NCBI GenBank assembly: GCA_963715045.1
Contig: CAVQRC010000038.1
Span: 231,983-295,982, forward strand
Reading direction: 5' to 3'
DNA from: CAVQRC01 sp963715045
GTDB taxonomy: Bacteria; Planctomycetota; Planctomycetia; Pirellulales; Lacipirellulaceae
DNA length: 64,000 bases
Shown: in pieces, positions 27,863-37,558 of the stretch
Numbering within the stretch: position 1 is the stretch's first letter
How the letters are laid out: every line of letters begins with the position of its first letter
Notes under the pieces: model-generated
Told to the model about the DNA's origin: nothing
What the model saw: only the letters and a program-made list of their open reading frames with translations
The model's database searches: none
Position numbers and translations under genes: made by a program

Positions 27863-30199
27863 ATGAGGCTTTCCGTCATTAGGGTCGGTAACAGCAGCAT
27901 AAGCGTTCGTGTCCGCTGGCGATCGTGTTTCGCGGCGCTAGCCGTGACAACGGTCGCTCTCCGCTCGCCTGGAGTCCAAGCCGAAATGGTACTCATTCCT
28001 GCACAGGAGGTATTGGGAATCGAGGGTTGGGAGGAGGGCCAAACCTGGGGTGCGGGTAGTTACTACACGTCCAACGGCACGCCTGTGACGAAAACGTTGG
28101 ACGTGAGGGGCGGAGAATATCAGGTTTATGTTCGGCTATTCACTTCGCACGCAACGCCCGCTGATATCCGCCTGTGGTTGAACGACAAATGCCTGATTCC
28201 GCCTATGCAGGCTCAGGTCTGCAAGTTCGGCTGGTTGCGGGTAGCGTCGGTCATCTTGCCTGAGGGGACCTTGGAAATCCGCGTCGAGTCGCTTCCGCCG
28301 GGCCAACCCAGCAACCACAACTTTGCCGCCCTGGCGTTATGTTCCAACCGTATGGATGATCGGGTGGGTCGGATCGTGGAGTTCACCGAGTGGTTGCGGC
28401 AAGAGTTGATCCGTCTCGAGACGCCCCAGCCAGCCCCGCGTTCCGCGTCCGAGGCCCGCCATCGCCAGCAAACGGTGCGGAGGGAACTCTTGGGTGCCCT
28501 CGGCCTTGACCCACCGCCGCCCCGTACTCCGCTTCGGTCACGGATCACTGGCCGCATCGAGAAAGATGACTATGTCATCGAGAAAATTGCCTACGAAAGC
28601 CGGCCGAACCATGTCGTGCCCGCGCTCCTCTACCTGCCAAAGAATGCTTCGCGTCCAATCCCCGCGGTCATCAGCGCGATCGGCCATTGGAGTTACGGCA
28701 AGAGCTCCAGGGCCCCGCAACTCCGCGGCATCAGTCTGGCGAAGCATGGTTATGCTGTCCTTGCGCTGGACCCGGTGTATGCCTGGGAGCGGCGGATCGC
28801 GGGTAACAGGGAGGGCTTCGAACCACTCGTGTCCGGCGGTTGCATCGCAGGCCATGAAGTCTGGGACATCCTGCGGGGCGCGGACTACCTCGAGACGCGG
28901 CCCGACATCGACGCTACACGCCTGGCAGTCACCGGCGCATCGGGAGGAGGCCTGCAGGCCTTCTACGCGGGGGCAGTCGATGAACGTTTCGATGTGGTAA
29001 TGCCCTCGGTAAGCCTTTGGCCCATGTCGGAGCTCTCCCTGAACTTTTACTATTCGGGGGATAACTGGGTGCCCGGCATTTCACAGATGGGAGGGATGGG
29101 TAACCTGATCGCGGTCACCGCGCCACGCTCCATGCTGATCATGAACGTGAATGCCGACTATGCCACCAGCTACGCGTGTGAACAGCTCGTGAACGCGGCC
29201 CGGCCGTTCTACCGGCTTCTCGGATCCGAGGCTCGCCTGCTGCACACCATTGAACCGGGCACCCATGGCTACACCCAGCTCATGCGGGAAAACACCGCTG
29301 CTTTCGTCGATCGCTGGCTCCAGGAAATCGGCGACGGGTTTCCCGTGCCAGAGCTCGATATCGAAAGGGATCTCTTCGACGAAGAGGATCCGGCGCTATT
29401 CGTGTTCGAAGATGGGAAGATCCCTGAGGAAAGGGCGGAAACCGTCCAGAGTATCTGGGCCGCCAGGGCCGCCGAGCTCCGCGATCGCTTGCCGGAGAAC
29501 CCTCCAGGTTTGCCCGCCAGGATGCGTGCGCTGCTCAACATGCCACCTCTCGCCAAACCGGAAGCCGTCGCCACCGCGCGGGGCTTCCTCGTGAAAACCG
29601 ACCCAGGGTTGCAGGTGGCCGTGCGCCGGATCGGCGCGGGGCCGCAAGCGGTGGTCTGGTTGGGCGAGGAAGACTTCGAGACAGAATCCCAGCGGGCCGA
29701 AGTCCAGGCAATGGCGGAGCACGCCACCGTTCTTATCGTCGAGCCTCGCGGCGCGGGCATGACTGGCGAGATGCACATTCTCCGCCACGCGCCGATCGTG
29801 ATGGGGCGTCCCTTGGTCGGCATGTGGGCCTACGACCTGCTCTGTGTTGTGGACTTTGTATCCCGTCAAGAAGAGTTCAACCAGGTTCTTGTGGCAGGAC
29901 GCGGGCGGGAAATGGGCCTGGCCTGCCTCCTGGCGTTGCTGCTGGACGAGCGTATCGAATGTGCGGCGATCGAAGGGCTCTTTTCGAGTTTTGTGCAGCT
30001 TGTAGGTTATCAAAATCCGGCCGCGCAGATTCCTGGGATTCTGCACGTGGCGGACGTGGAGCACCTCGTCCGCGCGGCCGGCAACGAGCGGGTGCGCTTC
30101 AATCATGCCGAGAAATCCGACGGCGGAGGACGACTCTCAACTTCCGACAAACCGGCCGCCAAATTCTTCGAGGAATGGCTGAATGCCGCCTTGGACTGA
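27863..30199 (+). CDS. Exported alpha/beta hydrolase, acetyl-xylan-esterase/peptidase-like
   Basis: About 778 residues from ATG at 27863, with GAGG 7 nt upstream; the frame upstream looks non-coding. N-terminal export signal (WRSCFAALAVTTVALRSPGVQA), a beta-sandwich-like domain (VRGGEYQVYVRLFTSHATPADIRLW), then an alpha/beta hydrolase domain with nucleophile motif VTGASGGGLQAFYAG and candidate His in TIEPGTHGYTQLM. A second, smaller alpha/beta-like segment covers the last 200 residues (AVVWLGEEDFETE, VLIVEPRGAGMTGE) and appears duplicated from the first. This layout resembles planctomycete exported esterases acting on polysaccharides; substrate unknown. Confidence 0.8.
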   Translation: MRLSVIRVGNSSISVRVRWRSCFAALAVTTVALRSPGVQAEMVLIPAQEVLGIEGWEEGQTWGAGSYYTSNGTPVTKTLDVRGGEYQVYVRLFTSHATPADIRLWLNDKCLIPPMQAQVCKFGWLRVASVILPEGTLEIRVESLPPGQPSNHNFAALALCSNRMDDRVGRIVEFTEWLRQELIRLETPQPAPRSASEARHRQQTVRRELLGALGLDPPPPRTPLRSRITGRIEKDDYVIEKIAYESRPNHVVPALLYLPKNASRPIPAVISAIGHWSYGKSSRAPQLRGISLAKHGYAVLALDPVYAWERRIAGNREGFEPLVSGGCIAGHEVWDILRGADYLETRPDIDATRLAVTGASGGGLQAFYAGAVDERFDVVMPSVSLWPMSELSLNFYYSGDNWVPGISQMGGMGNLIAVTAPRSMLIMNVNADYATSYACEQLVNAARPFYRLLGSEARLLHTIEPGTHGYTQLMRENTAAFVDRWLQEIGDGFPVPELDIERDLFDEEDPALFVFEDGKIPEERAETVQSIWAARAAELRDRLPENPPGLPARMRALLNMPPLAKPEAVATARGFLVKTDPGLQVAVRRIGAGPQAVVWLGEEDFETESQRAEVQAMAEHATVLIVEPRGAGMTGEMHILRHAPIVMGRPLVGMWAYDLLCVVDFVSRQEEFNQVLVAGRGREMGLACLLALLLDERIECAAIEGLFSSFVQLVGYQNPAAQIPGILHVADVEHLVRAAGNERVRFNHAEKSDGGGRLSTSDKPAAKFFEEWLNAALD

Positions 30200-30331
30200 G
30201 GCTTCTGCGGGGCGTGATTCGAGAGTACGAACGTAACATCGAAAGATAACTGCGAGTCCGCTGCGAGTCCGATAGAATGTCGGCCCGGGTTGCGTTGATC
30301 CGAGGGCCGGCCCTACCTATCAGGATTCCGC

Positions 30332-32197
30332 ATGATAAATCCAACCGCGTTGCTGTGTTGTTGTCTGTTCCTGTTCACCGTGGGCGGGCATGGTCCGGCC
30401 GCCGTCGCTCAGGACAAGCCGCCCGAAGGTCCGGCCCCAATTCAGATCGAACGGACGGGCGGTCCAGCGACCATCCCCGACGTCCCGCGCGACGAGGTGA
30501 TCTGCTTCGCCCTGTACACGGTGCAGGACAACACGCTCAAACTCTCGGTTCAACTCTATCCGCTGGCTGCGGGGGAATCGCAGCGGGTGTCGCTGTTTGT
30601 CGAGTGGGACGGCGACTGGCGATACGTGGCCGACGCCGCCGTCGATCCGCGCGGCTGGCTCGCCACGTTCCGCGTCGCGGGCTGGGACGCGACCCGCACC
30701 TGGCCGTACCGCATCACGCATCCCGGCGGAGCGACCTACGAGGGAACAATTCGCCGCGATCCGATCGATCACGATGAGATCCGTGTCGCCGCGTTCACAG
30801 GCAATTCGAACACCGACCGCGGCCCCCGCGAAGACATCATCAAGAACGTCAAGGCCCAGGATCCCGACCTGCTGTTCTTCTCGGGCGATCAGAGTTACGA
30901 CCACCGGGCCCACACCGCGGCGTGGCTGCTGTTCGGCCGGCAGTTTGGCGAGATCATCAAGGATCGCCCGACAATCACGATTCCCGACGACCATGACGTC
31001 GGTCAGGGCAACCTGTGGGGTGAAGGAGGAAAGGTCTCGCACTTGCCGGGTGGCGCCGACGGCGGGTACACGATGCCGGCCGAGTACGTGAACCTCGTGC
31101 AGCGGGCCCAGACCAGCCACCTTCCCGATCCCTATGATCCCACTCCGATTGAGCAGGGAATCACGGTCTACTACACGTCGCTCAACGTGGGCGGCATCGA
31201 CTTCGCGATTATCGAAGATCGCAAGTGGAAGACCGGTCCGGCCGGGCTCGTGCCGCAGCAGGGACCACGTCCCGACCACGTCAACGATCCGGACTTCGAC
31301 GTCGCTTCCGCCGATGTTCCCGAGGCCCGCCTGCTCGGTACGCGGCAGCTCGAATTCCTCCGCGAGTGGGGAACGGATTGGCGACACGCCCAGATGAAAG
31401 CCGTCCTGTCGCAAACGATTTTCGCCGGCGGTGCCCACTACCACGGCCGCCACAACGCCCGCTTGATTGCCGATCTCGATTCCAACGGCTGGCCGCAGTC
31501 CGGTCGGGCCCGGGCACTCCGCGAACTTCGCCGTTGTTTCGCCTTGCACATCGCTGGTGATCAGCATCTGGCGACGGCAATCCATCACGGCATCAACGAC
31601 TGGGAAGACGCCAACGTGTCGTTCTGCGTGCCGTCGATCGTGAATTACTACGGGCGGTGGTGGTGGCCCGAGGAGGAGGCGCTCGACCATCCCAGCAAGG
31701 GACGGTTGCCGTACACGGGCCGTTACTACGACGGCCTCCGCAACAAGGTGACGATGCTCGCCTACGCCAACCCCACGCCCGAGAACCACAACGCGGCCGG
31801 CTACGGGCTGATCCGCTTCAATAAAGCGTCGCGGGAGATCACGCTCGAGTGCTGGCCACGGCATGTCGACGTCACATCCGCTGAAGCCCGACAGCATCCT
31901 GGCTGGCCGATCACGATCCGGCAGCAGGACAATTACGGCCGTCGCCCGCTCGGATACCTGCCCACGCTGAACATTGCCGGCCAGGACGATGCGCTCGTGC
32001 AGGTGATCGAGGAGCGAAATGGAGAGATCGTCTACACGCTCCGCATCGCAGGCAATCGCTGGAGGCCACCGGTTTTCTGGGATTCGCGGTACACGATTCG
32101 AGTCGGCGAAGGCGACGCCCTGTTCGAGCAGACCGGCGTGACACCCGTGCCCGACGACAGTGAGGCGTCGATCGATATCACTTTCGAAGAGTTGTAA
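30332..32197 (+). CDS. PhoD-like exported phosphatase/phosphodiesterase
   Basis: 621 residues: signal peptide MINPTALLCCCLFLFTVGG, beta-rich N-terminal domain, then the metallophosphatase core with FFSGDQSYDH (metal Asp), ITIPDDHDVGQGN (Asp-His pair) and AGDQHLATAIHHG (late His motif). These fit the PhoD/alkaline phosphatase D superfamily. No Tat twin Arg in the signal, unlike classic PhoD. Stop TAA overlaps the ATG of the next gene by one base (TAATG), so the two are translationally coupled. Acts on phosphomono- or diesters outside the cytoplasm, by family. Confidence 0.85.
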   Translation: MINPTALLCCCLFLFTVGGHGPAAVAQDKPPEGPAPIQIERTGGPATIPDVPRDEVICFALYTVQDNTLKLSVQLYPLAAGESQRVSLFVEWDGDWRYVADAAVDPRGWLATFRVAGWDATRTWPYRITHPGGATYEGTIRRDPIDHDEIRVAAFTGNSNTDRGPREDIIKNVKAQDPDLLFFSGDQSYDHRAHTAAWLLFGRQFGEIIKDRPTITIPDDHDVGQGNLWGEGGKVSHLPGGADGGYTMPAEYVNLVQRAQTSHLPDPYDPTPIEQGITVYYTSLNVGGIDFAIIEDRKWKTGPAGLVPQQGPRPDHVNDPDFDVASADVPEARLLGTRQLEFLREWGTDWRHAQMKAVLSQTIFAGGAHYHGRHNARLIADLDSNGWPQSGRARALRELRRCFALHIAGDQHLATAIHHGINDWEDANVSFCVPSIVNYYGRWWWPEEEALDHPSKGRLPYTGRYYDGLRNKVTMLAYANPTPENHNAAGYGLIRFNKASREITLECWPRHVDVTSAEARQHPGWPITIRQQDNYGRRPLGYLPTLNIAGQDDALVQVIEERNGEIVYTLRIAGNRWRPPVFWDSRYTIRVGEGDALFEQTGVTPVPDDSEASIDITFEEL

Positions 32198-33342
32198 TGG
32201 AGGAATTGTGGTGTCCGATGATGCGGGTGATGCGGGAAATGGTGCGGGCGGCTCCTGGGCCCGAGCCGCTGCGGAGCGTCCACACGACGAGCTTCGCCGC
32301 GATTCTCAACCAGCTTCGGAGTTCGCTGCTGGTCAGTACGTACCAGGCAGGCAAACTCGTGGTGCTTCGCCCGGACGCGGCCAATCCCGAACTGATCAAC
32401 ACGCACTTCCGGGCGTTCAACAAACCGATGGGCCTGGCCGTCCGCCCGCACCGCCTGGCCGTCGGGGGAGCCCAGGAGATCTGGGAATTCCACGACGTAC
32501 CGGCCGTTTCTGCGCGACTCGAACCCAAAGGAAAGCACGACGCCTGCTTTCTGCCGCGGTGGGCCCACGTGACTGGCGACATCGCGATCCACGAGATGGC
32601 GTATTGCGGCGACGAACTGTGGTTCATCAACACCCAGTTCTCCTGTCTCTGCACACTCGATGGTGAACACAGCTTCGTGCCGCGATGGCGTCCGCGATTC
32701 GTCTCGGCCCTGGCACCGGGTGATCGCTGTCATGTGAACGGGATGGCAGTCGTCGATGGCCGGGTTAAATACGTGACCGCGCTGGGGGAGACCGACCTGC
32801 CGGGTGGCTGGCGGGAGAACAAGAAGGACGGCGGACTGCTGATCGACATTGATACGCACGAGATCTTATGCCGCGGCCTGTCGATGCCGCACTCGCCTCG
32901 GTGGCACGATGGCCGATTGTGGCTGCAGGAATCAGGGACGGGCACCTTTGGCTATGTCGATCTCGACCAGGGCAGCTATGTGCCGATCGTCGAGCTGCCG
33001 GGCTTTACGCGAGGGCTCGACTTCTACGGCAATCTGGCATTCATGGGGCTCTCGCAGGTCCGCGAGACGGCCGTGTTCAGCGGGATCCCGCTGACGCAGA
33101 AGGTCGACGAGCGGACCTGCGGCGTGTGGGTGATCGATATCCGCAATGGCACGACGGTCGCCTTCCTGAAATTCGAAGACGCGGTCCAGGAGATTTTTGC
33201 CGTGTCGCTGCTGCCGGGTGCCAGGTACCCGGACATCGTCAACGAAGACCCGGACTTGATTCGCACGTCATACGTTTTGCCCGATGCCGCGCTGGCAGAG
33301 GTTCCCGACGAACTGCGGGCCGGAGGCGAGGAGCAACAATGA
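32197..33342 (+). CDS. TIGR03032-family protein
   Basis: 381 residues without a signal peptide. The blocks SSLLVSTYQAGKLVVLR, FNKPMGLAV, VHEMAYCGDELWFINT (read here as IHEMAYCGDELWFINT) and LPGFTRGLDFYGNLAFMGLS are those of the TIGR03032 family, predicted beta-propeller proteins of unknown function; in other bacteria they are often linked to TPR or PQQ-like proteins. Coupled to the PhoD-like phosphatase by a TAATG overlap, suggesting a joint role. Terminator-like inverted repeats follow. Confidence 0.8.
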   Translation: MEELWCPMMRVMREMVRAAPGPEPLRSVHTTSFAAILNQLRSSLLVSTYQAGKLVVLRPDAANPELINTHFRAFNKPMGLAVRPHRLAVGGAQEIWEFHDVPAVSARLEPKGKHDACFLPRWAHVTGDIAIHEMAYCGDELWFINTQFSCLCTLDGEHSFVPRWRPRFVSALAPGDRCHVNGMAVVDGRVKYVTALGETDLPGGWRENKKDGGLLIDIDTHEILCRGLSMPHSPRWHDGRLWLQESGTGTFGYVDLDQGSYVPIVELPGFTRGLDFYGNLAFMGLSQVRETAVFSGIPLTQKVDERTCGVWVIDIRNGTTVAFLKFEDAVQEIFAVSLLPGARYPDIVNEDPDLIRTSYVLPDAALAEVPDELRAGGEEQQ

Positions 33343-33351
33343 TCGCCGCCG

Positions 33352-33414
33352 AAGCCCGGCTTTTTCTTGTACGGGGCACGCTCAGAATCGCCAAGCCAAA
33401 AGCCGGGATTCTTC
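33352..33414. terminator. Inverted repeat GAAGCCCGGCTTTT / AAAAGCCGGGATTC
   Basis: Begins 10 bp after the stop of the TIGR03032 gene. The two arms can pair over 14 bp with one mismatch around a loop of about 35 nt, and the first arm continues into a run of T. Fits a bidirectional terminator or a dispersed inverted repeat; the same arms recur at 33511 and 36228. Confidence 0.5.
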
Positions 33415-33510
33415 GCGCTGCCAGACCACGATGGAACCATCCGCACCAGGAGCCGCCAAAGAATCCGACGCGGCGTCAGCCACCGTGAACGCCGTGGTCG
33501 TCCCCAGTTC

Positions 33511-33580
33511 AAAAAGCCCGGCTTCGCGCGTGGCGGGTCAACACGGGCAACTCACGGAAGAAGCCGGGCTTTGGCGGCTA
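33511..33580. terminator. Inverted repeat AAAAAGCCCGGCTTC / GAAGCCGGGCTTT
   Basis: Same arm sequence as the repeat at 33352; it lies against the 3' end of the minus-strand sulfatase (stop at 33578). Position between two convergent genes supports termination. The 33343-33577 interval contains only these two pairs. Confidence 0.5.
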
Positions 33581-35064
33581 GCGGCGAAACGACTGATAGG
33601 CCTCACCCATGATTTGCTCCATCTCGCGGGGCGAGTCACGTTTCTCGAATGCGGGCAGCAACGGGTCCTCGGTCTCTAGCATCCATTCTCGGAGTTCCGT
33701 ACGCATCCCTTCGACGAGCGGTTGGTGCTCAGGACTGTCGATCAGGTTGTGTAGGCAGTCCGGATCATTCTCGAGATCGTAGAGCTCTTCCACACAGCGA
33801 AAGCGAAACACACGGACCCGTTCGGCAATCACGGCGTCTCCGGCCGCCGCCGCTTCGTTCATCGCCTTCATCGTGAGTCCTTCGTTGTTGTTCCGGTAGC
33901 GATGGCTGCCGTCGGCCCAGCCGTTGAAAATGTATCCGTAGTTCGCGTTCTGAATGCACCGCATCGGGACCGCGTCACCGCCCGCCTTGCAGTCGATCTG
34001 AGTGTGGATCTGCGCGCGTCCGGCCTGCGTCTCTCCCCGCAACAGCGGCACGAACGACGCACCGTCCATTCCTTCGGGCAACGCGATTCTGACCGCTTCG
34101 AGAACGGTCGGCATGAAGTCGATGCCTGAGATGAAATGCGTTTCGTCGACCGTGCCCGGCTTCACGACCCGCGGCCACCGCACGAGCCACGGCGTCCGCG
34201 TGCTGGCCAGGTAGGCATTGCACTTCGCGAACGGCATCGCGATCCCGTTGTCGGAAAGGAACATCACGAGCGTCTTGTCGGCGATCACCCGCTTCGTCGA
34301 GGGCCTGCATGACCGCGCCGAACGTGTCGTCGAGACGGCGGACGGAATTGAAGTAGTAGCTCGCCTCGAGTCGAACGCCTTCAAGGTCGGGCAGAAAGCC
34401 GGGTACCTGGATTTCGGCCGGGTCGTAGAGCCGCGACGGCGGCTCGGCACCGACGAACTTGCGGTGCGGCTTCCCGCCTGCCGGAATGTGGTAGGGCCGA
34501 TGCGGGTCGTGCGAATTCACCATGAAGTAAAACGCTCGCTTCTCATCGCGGCAGCGTTGGAAGAACTCCTCACAGTACGCTGCGTACTTCTGTGGGCTCC
34601 GCCCCCCGCCGAGTTCTCCCTGGTCATGGACAAAATCCCATTCGTAATTGGCGTGGGGTGTGGAGTGCTTCACTTTACCGAGCACGCCGGTCAGGTAGCC
34701 GTGGTCGCGAAACGTCTGCATCACGGTCGGGATGTCCCGCTCGGTGTGCATGAACCCCATGATGCCGCTCTTGTGCGGATAGCGACCGGTCGCGAGCACA
34801 CCGCGACTCGGCTGGCAGATCGCGACCGTCACGTGGCCCCGCGTGAACCGCATGGCCTCAGTTGCGAAGCGATCCAGGTTCGGCGTGATCTCGGGCACCT
34901 GCGAGCCGTAGCAACCGAGCGAATCGCAGTTCAGATCGTCGGCCGTGAACAGCAGCACATTCAGCGGTCGCGAGTCGGCGGCTGCGGCGACGCGTGAGGC
35001 AATTGTGACACGTGGCCAGTGTGGAAGTGGCCAGAGCCATCAGAATGAGGCTTCGCGATCGCAT
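33578..35064 (-). CDS. Formylglycine-dependent sulfatase (two frameshifts)
   Basis: Hydrolyses sulfate esters, usually of algal or animal polysaccharides in planctomycetes. The active-site motif is AICQPSRGVLATGRYPHKSG, where Cys becomes formylglycine (CxPSR). Metal ligands: TADDLN near the N-terminus and FLSDNGIAM late. From ATG at 35064 the signal peptide is MRSRSLILMALATSTLATC. The frame breaks near 35005, after which IASRVAAAADSRPLNVLLFTADD follows, and again near 34300, where ALDEAG joins IADKTLVMFLSDNG through one missing base. About 495 residues after joining. The C-terminus VEELYDLENDPDCLHNL is the family's sub-motif. Export to the periplasm is inferred. Confidence 0.88.
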
Positions 35065-35142
35065 ATCAGCTGTTTCCGTGTGGATTGACCTCGTCAAATG
35101 TGAGTGATGAGGGTCATTCTCACTGACTCTCCACATGGATGC

Positions 35143-35189
35143 GACCCCCGTGAGCTTGCTCACGGGTGAAGGAGGTCATCGGCTAAGCG
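35143..35189 (+). repeat. CTTG-hairpin repeat, copy 1
   Basis: GACCCCCGTGAGCTTGCTCA... : stem CCCGTGAG / CTCACGGG (8 perfect pairs) closing a CTTG loop, followed by the conserved GGTGAA...AGGTCATCGGCTAAGCG. The rest of 35065-35359 shows no gene. Confidence 0.8.
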
Positions 35190-35359
35190 ATGGCGCGAAA
35201 ATCTCACCAACTAACTCAATCCCCGTCCGCAACAGCGACTCATGTCTTGCCTTCGCGACCGCCATGCGTATCGTGAAGGCTCGCGCGGCCCGCCACCTGA
35301 GGCCTTTGCTCGACGGAGGTAGTCATATTCAAGCTCATCGTACGAGTAAGCCCGGTCCG

Positions 35360-35836
35360 TCATGAGTTCTTCCTTTGCCGGCGCCAGTATTCCCGAAACG
35401 CCCGCAGCCTCGGCAGGCTTTCCCGATCTTTCACGCGTCCGGACGCCTCCTTACTGGCGATGATGTCGTCCAGATGACAAACCGGAAAGCCCTCGACCAC
35501 GACGCGTCGGGCCCATGCCTCTTCGAAACGTTCTATTCCATCGGGAGCAAAAACAAGATCGAGGTCGAACGGTCCGTTCTTCAGTTGCACGAAATCTTTT
35601 CCACGTTCGATTTCTGCGGCCTGTTGATCGGTCAGCTCAAACCCGATTTTCCGCAGGGCACGCACGATCGCGATCCCGTTGTCCTCAGACTTGTCAACGA
35701 AGAGATCGGCGTCCTGCGTCGTATCAGGAAAGCCGAGGAGGATGGCGGCCGATTTGCCGATGAACAGGTAGCGGACGTCGCAGCGATCGAATTCGTCGCG
35801 AATCTCTTCCGCCTGGCGGTATTCAAACGCGGCCAT
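35360..35836 (-). CDS. Nucleotidyltransferase-fold protein
   Basis: 158 residues: RYLFIGKSAAILLGFPDTTQ then DADLFVDKSEDN is the G-S-A...DxD nucleotidyltransferase signature, and LDLVFAPDGIERFEEAW plus LDDIIASKEASGRVKDRESLPRL match the C-terminal helices of the AbiEii/DUF6036-type group (the last resembling the usual DIIASKRAAGRPKDLADL motif). The ATG at 35836 lies within the end of a short upstream frame (14-bp overlap), an arrangement typical of toxin-antitoxin-like pairs. A toxin role is possible but not shown. Confidence 0.8.
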   Translation of the reverse strand: MAAFEYRQAEEIRDEFDRCDVRYLFIGKSAAILLGFPDTTQDADLFVDKSEDNGIAIVRALRKIGFELTDQQAAEIERGKDFVQLKNGPFDLDLVFAPDGIERFEEAWARRVVVEGFPVCHLDDIIASKEASGRVKDRESLPRLRAFREYWRRQRKNS

Positions 35837-36070
35837 ACCCTAACCAGCTCGGCAGGTTTTCTTCGCACCACCGACGATAATCGGCCGTCGTGTCGAAGGC
35901 GCGAGTACGGCTCGTCGTCGAGCACCGGTTTGTAGGTCTTGATGAAAGCGTAGCGAAACCTCGTCTTGAGCGGACGTTGCGCGGCCGCTTCAAATTCTTC
36001 AAGCCAGTCCGAGGGGATTTCGGCTGGAGTCTGCTCGGCGGTCGGAGGTCCGGGAATCGGCAGTGCTCAT
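35823..36070 (-). CDS. Short partner protein upstream of the nucleotidyltransferase (two frameshifts)
   Basis: Pieced together from three frames: MSTA, then PGPPTAEQTPAEIPSDWL, EEFEAAAQRPLKTRFRYAF and IKTYKPVLDDEPYSRLR, then FDTTADYRRWCEENLPSWLG and a TGA overlapping the next gene's start. Breaks lie near 36055 and 35890. About 82 residues, acidic, with no recognised family. The tight overlap and small size suggest an antitoxin-like partner. It may be a true pseudogene or carry sequencing indels. Confidence 0.5.
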
Positions 36071-36119
36071 GCAGGCATCTTACGTGTCCCTGCAGTTCTA
36101 TCCAGCCGAAGTTGGACAC

Positions 36120-36166
36120 GACCCCCACGCGCTTGCTTGTGCGGTTAAGCAGGTCGCCGGCTAATC
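36120..36166 (+). repeat. CTTG-hairpin repeat, copy 2
   Basis: GACCCCCACGCGCTTGCTTG... with stem CACGCG / CTTGTG (one mismatch, one G-T pair), CTTG loop, then GCGGTTAAGCAGGTCGCCGGCTAATCGCG. Confidence 0.78.
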
Positions 36167-36227
36167 GCGTCACCGCCGCCGCCCCCGCCCGGCAGGACAT
36201 CGGTCGGCGCTTAGCGGGACTGAGAAG

Positions 36228-36290
36228 CCCGGCTTTCTGGCCGCTCGACGGACGTGACATCGAACTACTTCCAAAAGCCGGGCTTCGACC
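36228..36290. repeat. Inverted repeat AGAAGCCCGGCTTT / AAAAGCCGGGCTTC
   Basis: Third occurrence of the GCCCGGCTT arms, 60 bp after hairpin-repeat copy 2. No gene ends here on the plus strand, so a terminator role is less obvious than for the pairs near 33.4 kb. 36071-36420 otherwise shows no gene. Confidence 0.6.
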
Positions 36291-36420
36291 CGGTTTCCGC
36301 AAGGGCACCCTTACCAATCGTTCGACAGGCGTGCTAAGCTGCCAGCGCACCGGCCAGGCTGGCAACTTGCGGTCGGCATACGTGCGTATCTCGTACACCT
36401 GATCGATCGGATGCAAAAAC

Positions 36421-37558
36421 GTGACGAATGCTCGTGCAGTGTCCCTGATACTCCCGCTTTTCCTGGCGCTGATCGCGAACTCGGCCGAGCCTCCAGTCGA
36501 TCGACGCGAGTCACGCGACCGCGGACGCGACGGATCCGACGCTGCTGTGGTACGACGTTCAGCGGTTGCCGGTCGAGGGCCAGGGCTTCAGCGATACGAA
36601 AGCCGACTACGACCGCCTGCCCGCGAGGGCCGAGGGCGTGGTGCGTGAGCCCGTCTGGAACCTGAGCCGGCACTCGGCTGGGATCGCGGTGCCGTTTGTC
36701 ACCGACGCCACCACGATCCACGTCCGCTGGAAACTCACCTCCGATCGGCTCGCGATGCCCCACATGCCGGCGACCGGTGTCAGTGGCATCGACCTCTATG
36801 TCCGCGATGATCAGGGCCAATGGCGGTGGCTCGCCTGCGGTCAGCCGACCGAGCAAACCAATACCAAGCGATTGGTCACGGGGATCCCCGAGGGCGAACG
36901 GACGTACCTGATGTACCTGCCGCTGTACAACGGTGTCGCCAAGGTCGAAATCGGGATTCCCAAAGACAGCACGCTGGCCGCTGCCCCGGCCCGCCCGCCA
37001 GAGTTGCAGAAACCAATCGTGTTCTACGGGACATCGATTACGCACGGTGCCTCCGCATCGCGGCCCGGCATGGCCCATCCGGCGATCCTCGGTCGCCGCT
37101 TCGACCGACCGGTGATCAATCTCGGCTTCTCAGGAAACGGCAGAATGGAAACCGAGGTCGTCGAACTGATGGCCCAGATCGACGCGGCCGTCTACGTCAT
37201 CGACTGCCTGCCGAACATCACCGCCGCCGACGTGCTTGAGCGCACAAAGCCGTGCGTCGAAATCATTCGGCGGGCACATCCCGAGACGCCCATTCTCCTC
37301 GTAGAAGATCGCTCCTATTCCGACTCGTTCCTCGTCACTGGCAAGCGAGAGCGAAACGAGTCCAGCCGCGAAGCGTTGCGAAAGGTCTACGATGAGCTCA
37401 AGGCGGCCGGCGATCCGAATCTCTACTATCTCGCCGGTGAACACCTGCTGGGCGACGACAACGAAGGCACCGTCGACAGCTCCCACCCGACCGATCTCGG
37501 CTTTATGCGTCAGGCAGACGCGATGGCCGAAGTCCTGGAGCCAATCCTGTCCAAATAG
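36421..37558 (+). CDS. Exported SGNH/GDSL hydrolase (one frameshift)
   Basis: GTG start gives MTNARAVSLILPLFLALIAN as signal peptide. A break near 36495 joins NSAEPP to SIDASHATADATDPTLLWYD in another frame. Domain order: an N-terminal beta domain (residues 30-170; NLSRHSAGIAVPFVTDATTIHVRW) as in bacterial carbohydrate esterases, then the SGNH domain with FYGTSITHGASASRPG (catalytic Ser), GFSGNGRMETEV (block II-like), DCLPNITA and SSHPTDLGF (Asp/His block V). About 379 residues. Likely removes acyl groups from polysaccharides outside the cytoplasm; substrate unknown. Confidence 0.83.

Noticed and set aside
30320..31897. A 525-codon open frame on the minus strand across the PhoD-like gene.
   Set aside because: It lacks family motifs and mirrors codon bias of the plus-strand phosphatase, whose motifs and coupling to the next gene are clear.
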